From Apricaphanius iberus (Eukaryota; Chordata; Actinopteri; Cyprinodontiformes; Aphaniidae), in NCBI GenBank assembly GCA_028564705.1, contig JAPXFQ010002423.1:1612001-1676000 (forward strand): 64,000 nucleotides of DNA, given 5' to 3'. Numbering within the stretch: position 1 is the first letter of the stretch; every line of letters starts with the position of its first letter. Below are positions 56,572-64,000 of this stretch, piece after piece. A program made the position numbers and the translations under genes. The notes under the pieces are model-generated. The model saw only the letters and a program-made list of their open reading frames with translations. It searched no databases and was not told where the DNA came from.

Positions 56572-56619
56572 TTTTTTCAGCGTAAAAAAGAATGGGATTA
56601 TATTTAGAGACAGAAGGAT

Positions 56620-58780
56620 GTGAGGCTTCCTACATCCATAGTAAAATATAAAGCCCATTCTCAGTGAGCTTGATCCAAGGTCTTATTTGAGCATGCAGAT
56701 TCATTTTGGGCCACTTAGATCTGTGGTTGCTGTCTGTTCTAACCAAGGTTAACTCTGACTTTAACAAAGGGTGACCTGATATATTCATTCTGATTAAATC
56801 ATCAACTGCACTTACAGCTGGAATATGAGGCCTTTGTCTTTCAGTGTTCATCCATCTAGCTTTTTGTTCTTTCAAGCCAAACATCAGCATTGCCTGCTCC
56901 TTGTAATGAAGTGATGAAAAGCAAGCTTTTTTTTTTTTTTTATTAGACATGAGGAAACGATTCCAACAATAGGTTGGAACCTACACATCACTTTGGAAGC
57001 ATGAATTTCTCTCCTTGCTTGACAATTAGCATTCTCTCAGAGAATAATGGGTTCATTGTGTGCACTTTCACTTTATATGGCTTCTGTGTTTCAGTCAACA
57101 TAGGAGCTACTGAATAGGTCATCCAATTATATAGGGCTAATGTTAGGCGGTTAAAATAACGAACTGCTCGTAAGATGCTAGTAAACACAGTTCATTATGA
57201 ATTAATGAGTTCATAAGGATTTAATGAACAGTACATCATCTGTCATATCATAGCTTATCTGTTGTGTATTTAAATAAATCAGAACCTCATTAGCCATCCT
57301 CCCCAGGTTTTCCTGATGTATATTTGTAAATATAAATGCAGATAGCTGAAGGTAAAAAAAATCCATTTTGTGAGGCTTAAGGTCAGATCTTGCTATTAAG
57401 GGACTTTTTCTAAAATATGATTAACAATTTACAAGGTGAAAAAAAAGGGTAATCTACAAGTTAAATCCTGAGACAGGCTTTCAAAAAGTAAAAAAAAAAT
57501 ACCTTTGACAGGATAGTTTGTTTACTAAATGTTATGCTAGATCAAAAATGCATAGTCTTTGTGACTGTAAATGTAACAAAAATATGATAAAAAATATTTA
57601 TTTTGAACAAAATGATTTTAAAAGAGTACTTCAAATGGATGTCTTAATCAATACCATTAACAGAGAAGTGATGCTCACTGCGACTAACTTTTTAATCTCA
57701 TAACAATGTGAAAAAAGCCTACCTTATAATGATCATATTGTTTTGTGACTGCATCACAAATTATTTTTTAAAGATAATTTCTCTTTCATGTGGGTTAAAA
57801 TCAGTCTGGACATTAGATAAATGAATAATAATAAAAAAGGAGTAAATTGACTTTAAAGTTAAAGTCAGAGACCGAATTGGAATATGTTACATGGTGTGGA
57901 CCAAGAAGAACTTCAAGATCGCAGTGGAAGGGAGACAAGTTTAAAGATTTAAATGTAAAATTAAAGATTTGAATAAACAAAAGTGCTAAATCCTTTGGTT
58001 CTTCACATCTATCAGTCATTTCAGTTGACAAAATAAATAAACTGTCTTCTATTCCTTTGTCTATGTTTCAAATTATGTAATGGCAAACAGATAATAGATT
58101 TTCAGACATGTGAAGAAAATGTTCTCTTTAGTTAGGCTGAAACTTACATTAATTAATATTTTTGGGGAGGAATAAATTGACAGGCTACAAACACTTTAAA
58201 GCCCAAATTTAGCCGTCTTTAAAACCCTTGTAAGAATATCACAGACAAATAACTTGCAAAGTAGGCTTTTCCTTTTGAAGTCTCTTAGTTTCTCTTCCTT
58301 TACTCATATCTACACATTTATGAGCAAAATACATCCCTCGAACAAATATGTGAAATTGTGACTTTTCTAAAATTTAAATGAGTTTTGCTCACTGAAGAGG
58401 CAAGGCATTTAAAAAGACCTGAAAATAAAAATAAAAAAGACAAACTGACAGCTAGCCCAGTTTAAATGTATATGAATTGGTGTAATGGGCATAGTTCGTC
58501 TGGCACTAGTTTAATTTTCAAATATAGTTTGATTTTCAAATGAACTGGCAGTATCCTATCCATGCTCAAAGACTCTAAGGTGAATCTTTGACAGCTAATT
58601 TTGAATTTAAAATCATTAACAGATAACTGATTTAAAAATGTATTAGAGGAAATTTACCTAATTATTTTGAGAATTGTTTCACACCTTACTGACTCATACA
58701 GCTATTTGGTAGTCTGGCTTTAATATGTTATTAAAAATGTAAGAACAAAAGTGTTGAAATATGAAAATATGTCAAACGTA
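56620..58780. other. AT-rich non-coding DNA
   Basis: A 106-codon minus frame at 56630-56950 is unrecognised. Nothing else supports a gene. Confidence 0.45.
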
Positions 58781-58785
58781 TAATT

Positions 58786-58870
58786 AGAGCTGTCAAAATT
58801 AATGTGCTAACGTGAGTATATTAATTCAAAGAATTAACACAATTAATTTAGTTAACGCAAATAACACATG
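58786..58870. mobile_element. hAT MITE end
   Basis: AGAGCTGTCAAAATTAATGTGCTAAC with repeated AATTAA...TTAACGCAAATAAC resembles a common fish hAT terminus. Confidence 0.5.
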
Positions 58871-58974
58871 CATACATTCAACCCTGTTTGTCCTAAAATT
58901 CAGCCTACGCCACGTTCACTTCTTCTCACTAAAGAGCATGACGGATCCCAAAACACAGGAAACTATCTAAAACA

Positions 58975-59135
58975 TATGCACTGTGCCTGAAGTGTGCGGC
59001 ATCCTGGGATATCTATTCAACCTCAGCCTGAAGCTGGGGAAAGTACCACAGCAGTGGATGACCTCCTGTGTGGTACCGGTACCAAAAACCTCACATCCCA
59101 AGGACCTAAGCAGCTACAGAGGGTAGCCCTTATAT
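58975..59135 (+). pseudogene. LINE reverse transcriptase fragment
   Basis: One plus frame reads VCGILGYLFNLSLKLGKVPQ, then SCVVPVPKTSHPKDLSSYRG, the segment just before RT motif 1 in many fish LINEs, and then stops. Clade not assigned. Confidence 0.6.
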
Positions 59136-60270
59136 CTGTGGTGTGATATTGATACCAGCAATTTGAGCACGCAGTGAGACTGATCTGAGAGCACACATCT
59201 GTGTAAACCCCAACACTAGTCACTCACAGACAGGTCGTTTTCATGCAGTGTTCTCTGATAATACTGCATTTGCTGGGATGAAAATCCACCATTCACAACT
59301 AGAATTCAAAATACTGAACAATCGACTGACATTACAAAACAAAATGGACATCATAAAATAAAAAAACAGAATTTTGTTGCTCAACCTTCTGTCTCACTAA
59401 TGTATCTGTATCTGTAACCATAATGTATATATTATTTTTGACTCTGGAATTGTTTTTTATACCCTTCCACTTCTGAGTCGGAATTAATGTTTGCATTTCT
59501 TGACCTTTTGCTGCTGTTACAACCAAATTTCCCTTTTTGGACAATACCATTTTTTTTCTATTATATTCTTATGCTCTATGCAAATCCAAAAATACATGCA
59601 AAACCCCAAAACCCTTGTCAAATCAAAAACACATCAAAATCCCAAAAACACTTGCAAATAACAAAACACATGCAAACTTCACAGCAGAAATGCTGCAGGA
59701 TGCCAGGGGGAGTAATGAGCTTTTGTTACATAAGGGTTGTGTTCTTCTAAGGATGAATTATGTCACAGCGCCGGGACAAAGGCTGTTCAAATTCACACTC
59801 CTTCAAATGTGTCCCATGAATCTGTCCCTTTTTTCCCAATTTAAATGATAGGCCTGCATATCCTAAGATGCATTCCAGGACAAACGAGATTTCTTTTATT
59901 ACAGCAACAATGGCAGACAAACTGACAGATGAAGTGGGAGAAGAGAACAGTTTTAAATTCAATTTTTGCAAATAAAGCGAAAGGTCGACTCGTTTTAGGA
60001 GAAATTGCCTTTTTACCTGGAACAAAATTGGGTCACCGAGGCATGGACGTAGAAAAATAATTCCAGTTCCATACCTTATGCCTAGAGGAGTCTTATTACC
60101 TCAAACGCCACATAATCTTATCTCAGTATGTGATCGCTTGTGTTCTCCTGTATAAACTATAGTTTTTCATCTACAAATTGAGACAGTTCACTTATTTTCT
60201 ATCTAGTTTATGAGAACAATTAAGAAGCTTCTGTAGGGGAATATCACCCGTTGCTGGCCAAAATCAAATT
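59136..60270. other. Non-coding DNA
   Basis: AT-rich with a run of CAAA/CCCAAAA-type simple sequence around 59580-59680. No gene recognised. Confidence 0.5.
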
Positions 60271-60289
60271 AGATTTTAAAAAGTACTGT

Positions 60290-60470
60290 ACGTACATGTG
60301 TAACATTGCAATGAATACATACTGTATAAAAACCCCATGTAAAATGAAACAAGTAAAGTCCATGTGTGCTACACATGTGATTTACCATGTAGAACATAGG
60401 ATAACATGTTTCCCCCATGTGAAGAACATGTTCTAGCCCATGTGACTTTTCCGTAAGGGTGTTGTTGCTC
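60290..60470. mobile_element. ACATG-rich MITE-like sequence
   Basis: Many ACATGTG/CATGTG units (about 60294, 60362, 60371, 60414 and 60440) run up to TTTTCCGTAAGGGT. This recalls fish MITEs with subterminal ACATGTG repeats. Ends not fixed. Confidence 0.4.
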
Positions 60471-60879
60471 CATGGACTCTCATTTACATTTTATGATAGT
60501 AAAGGAGCCATGGAGGGGAAGTAGATGGGCCTGACTTAGCCTATATAGCCTGTTAGAGAAAAAGATGGGGTTCATTTTGCAAAGTCATATTTGCGTCATT
60601 ATTTATTATTGATTTATAAATGATCAGGACAGCTAAGCACAATTAATTGATATACCTAAACATGACTGAAGGGTACAATTTTTACTATAAATAAAATACT
60701 AAACTGGATGTTGTTGCTTCTGTTTTAAGTAAATACAGGAGAAAGCCAAGAAACCTTTGTTTTGAAGTCCAACATCACATTTATACGTGGGCCTTTTAAC
60801 CTATTCATATTTTAGCCTGGTGCTAAATTAAAATACCAGTTTAACCTTTTCTGAATGTAAAGACTGTTTTTTAATAGTT

Positions 60880-61085
60880 TTGGACAACCCTCAGGATCCT
60901 TTTCATGAGACAATCCTAAAACAGTCAGAGGCTTCTTCAGTTTCGCTCCAACACAGACTGCTGCAGAAGATCATTCCTGCCCTCAGCCATCAGGATCTAC
61001 AACTCCTTGAAGAATCAAATAGTAAGAACTACAATATCACTTAATTTCTCTTTGTGATCAATAAAGTATTTTTTAATTGAATCCC
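60880..61085 (+). pseudogene. LINE 3' terminal fragment
   Basis: Contains CCCTCAGGATCC...CAGACTGCTGCAGAAG, then ATCATTCCTGCCCTCAGCCA TC and GATCAATAAAGTATTTTTTAATTGAATC. The layout is that of a fish LINE ORF end and short 3' UTR. It could belong to the same family as 58975-59135. Confidence 0.5.
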
Positions 61086-61359
61086 TCAGGCAGAGCAACG
61101 TGCAAGCAAGCACAATGTTGAGTGAGGATGGAGCAGGCGTTATTGTTTGTTCGACGGCAGGATAATATGGACCAAAAGTTGCATGTTGATATTTTTGTTG
61201 ACATACAGCTGTAGATGCACATGTCATAAATAAAGTATTGGCACATATTAATATTACTTTCTTGAAAAAAAAACTATTCTAGAAGAATATAGCCCCATAT
61301 TGTGTCACTCAGGAATGTGAGATTTGATGGATGGGTCAAAGGTCAGCATGAGTGGATGA

Positions 61360-61740
61360 TCAAAAATGGAGAGGGGGGGCTTCCGGAGGAGGAAGGGGGG
61401 GTCAAAGAGGGGGAGAGGGAGGGGTCAAAGGTCAGCATGAGGGGTGGTCAAAGTGGGGGAGAGGGAGGGGGACTTCCAGAGGAGGAAGGGGGGGTTAGGG
61501 TTCACCCACAGGGCAAAAACTTTATGTCAAACGCTCGTCAAACTGCAGCATGAGGGGGGGTTAACAGGGGGGAGAGGGAGGGGGACTTCCAGAGGAGGAA
61601 GGGGGGGTTAGGGTTCACCCACAGGGCAAAAACTTTATGTCAAACACTCGTCAAACTGGTATTGAGAGGAAGGGGGGGTTAGGGTTCACCCACAGGGCAA
61701 AAACTTTATGTCAAACGCTCGTCAAACTGGTATTGAGGCG
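61360..61740 (+). repeat. G-rich minisatellite
   Basis: Tandem, imperfect units combine a G-run block (GAGGAAGGGGGGGTTAGGG) with GGGTTCACCCACAGGGCAAA and AACTTTATGTCAAACGCTCG. Three to four units of about 60-110 bp are visible. Open frames through it are products of the repeat. Seven-G runs occur repeatedly. Confidence 0.85.
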
Positions 61741-61748
61741 TGGTTTTG

Positions 61749-61800
61749 CTAGGAAAGGTGGAGTCGAGGGTTTTCTGCTTTTAAATAGAGAAAAAGAACC
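61749..61800 (+). promoter_or_regulatory. TATA-like promoter block, copy 1
   Basis: GCTAGGAAAGGTGGAGTCGA with TTTTCTGCTTTTAAATAGAG. TTTTAAATAG is TATA-like. The block is repeated almost exactly at 62813-62862, 1.06 kb downstream. Confidence 0.45.
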
Positions 61801-61984
61801 ATCGGGACTCTTTTCTTTTAGAAAAGAGACAGAGCCAGTCGGACGGTGTTGTGATTCATCTGTGATCGGCCTAAAAAAGGTGACAACCCATCTATCTTTA
61901 AAATAAAATTTCTAAACTCTAAGTAACTTTAAACAAAATTCCCTACATATAGCATGTTTTATTTTTTAATCTTAACTTTAAGCA

Positions 61985-62170
61985 AGAGTTCCTCAATGCA
62001 TGACAATTGTAAACAAATTCCCTCCTCCTCATAGCGCGTCTATTTTATTCTAAACAATAGACTCTAAATACTAAATTCCCCCAATGCATGATAATTAAAC
62101 TTTGTTTAAACTCTAAAGTTTAAGCAACTTTAAACACATCTCCCAATGCATAATGATTAAACTATTAATA
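61985..62170 (+). repeat. Degenerate ~65-bp tandem repeats
   Basis: CAATGCATGACAATT, CAATGCATGATAATTAAAC and CAATGCATAATGATTAAAC recur at about 61995, 62085 and 62146, each after TAAACTCTAA/TTTAAGC-like sequence. Confidence 0.6.
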
Positions 62171-62812
62171 CCTTTAAAAACAACTTTGAAAATAACTTTA
62201 AACGCATCCCTTTAGGGGTTTTTAATACTAAATCAACCACTTTCTGGGTATTATCTATGGTGAAAAAAAAAAACATTTCTATGTGGTTTATTTTGAAAAG
62301 CGCGCTTCCTCAGTGTGCGCACGATTCTCTACTTGACACTTAAATTAAAACATAGAATTAGACTTTCTCTAACCTCAAAAAATGATTTGCTACGCACCTC
62401 TGCAGAGAAAGTAGAATTATAGAGAGCCTTCTTTACAAAGCATTTATGTTATGTTCTCAAAAAAGAAAATGGTTAAACAGAGTGAGGAGAACAAATCCTA
62501 CTGTTTTTAAAAAATATGGTTTCTGGAAGGATTTGTGGTTTAGAAAGAAAGGTTCTGTCTATTTTAGAGGAAGAAGAAAAGAAAAAAAACATGGTTAGAG
62601 CATGCAAAACTCTGCTTTAAAAATACAAAAAAGAAATCAAGGTCTACTGGTCGGATTCGTTCAATCTTCTTTATCTACAACAGTGAATGGTTATAAGAAT
62701 GCGCCCCATCCCGTTTCTATAAAAAACTGGCGTCTCCGTGTGACAGCTCCCCTCTTCCTCTACGACTGTTTTGTCAGATGGGGTGTTGAGAGTGTGTCTG
62801 ATCGACAGCAGC

Positions 62813-62866
62813 CGCTAGGAAAGGTGGAGTCGATGATTTTCTGCTTTTAAATAGAGAAAAAAGGCG
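62813..62866 (+). promoter_or_regulatory. TATA-like promoter block, copy 2
   Basis: Repeats the block at 61749-61800 (GCTAGGAAAGGTGGAGTCGA and CTGCTTTTAAATAGAGAAAA) about 55-100 bp upstream of the ATG at 62917. The conservation and position suggest a promoter for the following frame. Confidence 0.45.
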
Positions 62867-62916
62867 TAGGTTATCATGAGGAGAGCAGTGCCTAAACATA
62901 AAAAAACAAAGCAGAG

Positions 62917-63231
62917 ATGGATGCCTCTATACCAACAACACCGGTTTCTTCTAAAAGTGTGCCATTGGTTTTAAACAAGAAAAAGCAGACGGACGAATTT
63001 ACTTTGGTTTTAAACCCTCCTGTTGGAATCATGCAGAACGAATGGGATTTAAAGCATTACCACACGGCTGGAAAATTGAGTTACATTTTTAAATATGATA
63101 CCGGTCTGCTCTACCTCTATCAAAGGCATGGTGACGAAACCCATGACTTCTCACAGACTTACGCCTCTAAACGCCATGAAGGTTGGACCAAATCTGACCA
63201 CAAGACATTGTTCGCCCCAGGTCGATATTGA
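62917..63231 (+). CDS. Unrecognised ORF A (104 aa)
   Basis: I do not recognise a family. The N-terminal ~25 residues are Ser/Thr/Pro/Val-rich. The rest is polar with many aromatic residues (NEWDLKHYHTAGKLSYIFKY, then LLYLYQRHGDETHDFSQTY), looking like a small globular domain. No signal peptide or membrane segment is evident. The frame starts about 55 bp after the second TATA-like block. Its TGA (63229-63231) overlaps the ATG of the next frame in TGATG. The base composition is less AT-rich than the flanking DNA. It could be the first part of one longer gene with frame errors, or a genuine small viral-type gene. Confidence 0.35.
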   Translation: MDASIPTTPVSSKSVPLVLNKKKQTDEFTLVLNPPVGIMQNEWDLKHYHTAGKLSYIFKYDTGLLYLYQRHGDETHDFSQTYASKRHEGWTKSDHKTLFAPGRY

Positions 63232-63386
63232 TGATACAGATGTTGAGAAAGAATACTGGCCTGTATCCCACCGTTGAGCCCGATTGGAATGCATTGCAGG
63301 CTCAACAGGGATGTGTTGCCGGCTACGGTTACACCGTTTTTCATTCCACAGTGAAGTCCTTACTACACGATATCTTCTTCGTATAA
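63231..63386 (+). CDS. Unrecognised ORF B (51 aa)
   Basis: Starts at the ATG overlapping the stop of ORF A and ends TAA 63384-63386. The residues include LYPTVEPDW and GYGYTVFHST with a hydrophobic end (LLHDIFFV). No family recognised. It is in the same frame as ORF C, separated by only one codon after the stop, so B and C may be one gene with a nonsense mutation. Confidence 0.25.
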   Translation: MIQMLRKNTGLYPTVEPDWNALQAQQGCVAGYGYTVFHSTVKSLLHDIFFV

Positions 63387-63389
63387 AAA

Positions 63390-63599
63390 ATGCCCCTGCG
63401 TAGGGGTGAAGAAGACGATACTATGATAGTGGTCGAGTCGTTTTCTTTAAAAACAAAGCGTTTCATCACCATCTTCTCAGCACCCCTGCGGCCCATTTCG
63501 GATTTCGTTCTGGCGTTTGACCATACAATCACCTACCTATTTGTGTGTCATTGTCGCTTGAAACGGATCCAGAAAGTGAAAAGAACAATTTGTTTTTAA
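63390..63599 (+). CDS. Unrecognised ORF C (69 aa)
   Basis: Begins MPLRRGEEDDTMIVVESF, with a short acidic patch, and continues through a hydrophobic FVLAFDHTITYLFVCHC to a Lys/Arg-rich end (RLKRIQKVKR). The pattern of a beta-rich core with a basic C-terminal tail could suit a nucleic-acid or membrane contact, but I cannot assign a function. It lies 3 bp after the stop of ORF B in the same frame. No poly(A) signal is seen directly downstream. Confidence 0.3.
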   Translation: MPLRRGEEDDTMIVVESFSLKTKRFITIFSAPLRPISDFVLAFDHTITYLFVCHCRLKRIQKVKRTICF

Positions 63600-63616
63600 G
63601 CGGCACCTCCTTCTTC

Positions 63617-63705
63617 GCCTAACCACACCTCCATTGAGCTCCGCCCAACATGCATATAACAGGTTCAGGACAAAACCTCATCTCACAACCAATTACAGGA
63701 ACAGA
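63617..63705 (+). promoter_or_regulatory. Promoter-like region upstream of ORF D
   Basis: CCACACCTCC and CTCCGCCC (GC/CACC-box-like), then GCATATAACAGG (TATA-like, about 63652), lie 45-90 bp before the ATG at 63706. The order suits a compact pol II promoter. Confidence 0.4.
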
Positions 63706-64000
63706 ATGAAGAACGCCGGTTTCCAAATGACCCTACCAGCATACTGGGGTTCTTTTGACCCTTCTCAGGACCTATACGGACCACAACCGGTAGATGAGTT
63801 GGGTTTTCCCGGACCATACCAGCCTCCCACCCCTCCGGACTCGCCGTTGTCTCCAGAAGCATCACCAACACCGAGTCTACCTCCGTACGAGCGGTTTGGT
63901 GCCTGGCTAAGAGGCGTCGTCGCTGCTAATCCATCTACTGCCCCCGATGACGGCGTTCTAGCGGCAGCGGTTGATGACAATGCGCAGATGGAATTGACCC
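63706..64000 (+). CDS. Unrecognised ORF D, Pro-rich, runs off the window
   Basis: The frame is open from ATG 63706 to the last base (98 codons, 3' end outside). The N-terminal part is aromatic and Gly/Pro-rich (PAYWGSFDPSQDLYGPQ). A Pro/Ser/Thr-rich stretch, PPTPPDSPLSPEASPTPS (residues about 43-60), ends in a PPxY motif (LPPYERF). In viral structural proteins PPxY recruits Nedd4-type ubiquitin ligases. After it comes FGAWLRGVVAANPS, possibly a short helix, then an acidic Asp/Ala region. No signal peptide. The codon composition is richer in C and G than the surrounding AT-rich DNA. I cannot name a family. It could be a viral or giant-transposon gene, or a host Pro-rich exon. Confidence 0.4.
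   Translation, partial: MKNAGFQMTLPAYWGSFDPSQDLYGPQPVDELGFPGPYQPPTPPDSPLSPEASPTPSLPPYERFGAWLRGVVAANPSTAPDDGVLAAAVDDNAQMELT

Larger units (their letters stand above)
55440..56610 (+). pseudogene. Tc1-like transposase relic split by a MITE
   Basis: Stretches such as CTTTGGACTGATCAGTC (Trp-Thr-Asp-type block, about 55857), GGTTCCTTTGGGGCTGAATTT, GGTTTAATGGTGTTCTCAATGC and CAACGACCCTGAACATACAGCC (catalytic Asp region, about 56126) follow the order of a Tc1 transposase catalytic domain. Stops and indels are frequent. The reading resumes after the MITE at 56564 onward in register with the text before it, which supports the insertion model. The copy is inactive. Confidence 0.65.

Noticed and set aside
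61495..61505. Telomeric repeat array
   Set aside because: Only isolated TTAGGG words inside a longer repeat unit, not a tandem (TTAGGG)n array.
61302..61553. Gly/Glu-rich 83-codon frame
   Set aside because: It lies within the tandem G-rich minisatellite, so the frame reflects the repeat.

Overview
The window looks like a gene-poor, transposon-dense stretch of a ray-finned fish (teleost) genome, probably a percomorph. The pointers are tRNA-derived SINEs whose 3' ends match the fish 'AAAGCGCTTTGAGTGG...CAGTCCATTTACCA' type, L2/CR1-like LINEs, an L1/Tx1-like LINE end, several dead Tc1 and hAT elements, and a Ty3/gypsy element. I find no convincing host protein-coding gene, no functional tRNA or rRNA gene and no bacterial-type operon. 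Nearly all coding potential belongs to mobile elements, most of it broken.

Layout. 1-8081: two copies of a GC-rich minus-strand retroposon (794-3124 with a perfect 15-bp target duplication; 6665-7690), a SINE (3761-4014) and a TTAA-flanked DNA element (5184-6031). 8082-18027: an unusual ~10-kb element bounded by ~68-bp inverted terminal repeats. Its arms carry about thirty copies of the 16-bp perfect palindrome CACTAGTTAACTAGTG and variants. An almost intact L2-type LINE (about 8548-13930) has inserted into its left arm. That LINE carries an esterase-type ORF1, an endonuclease/reverse transcriptase ORF2 in the same frame after a single TGA, and a ~370-bp antisense 28S rRNA segment in its 3' UTR.

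18028-31982: relics. Two Tc1 elements point in opposite directions (about 20700-22770). A Penelope-like fragment carries a hammerhead-ribozyme motif (about 23178-23211). There are also hAT MITE ends, an L1 3' end (25900-26690), a SINE, L2 pieces, and a hAT element with a BED-finger remnant broken up by an L2 piece (29444-31815).

31983-49608: a complete but dead minus-strand Ty3/gypsy element with 2.0- and 1.7-kb LTRs and a CTAT target duplication, itself sitting in an older L2 3' UTR. Its gag has a PNMA-like layout and ends at a canonical TTTAAAC frameshift site. Its pol is split by a second LTR element (36754-44190, GTAC duplication) that carries LTRs, a primer site and a polypurine tract but no recognisable gag or pol. 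One gypsy LTR has captured a piece of a LINE.

49609-61300: L2, LINE, Tc1, hAT and LTR-like relics, including a Tc1 gene cut by a 400-bp MITE with an exact 8-bp duplication. 61360-64000: a G-rich minisatellite, duplicated TATA-like promoter blocks and a tight run of short unrecognised ORFs, the last running off the window edge. This edge is compact and virus-like in style and is the least explained coding region here.

The genes do not form a host pathway. They are layers of insertions: L2 into a palindrome element; LTR element into gypsy into L2; MITE into Tc1; L2 and other repeats into hAT.
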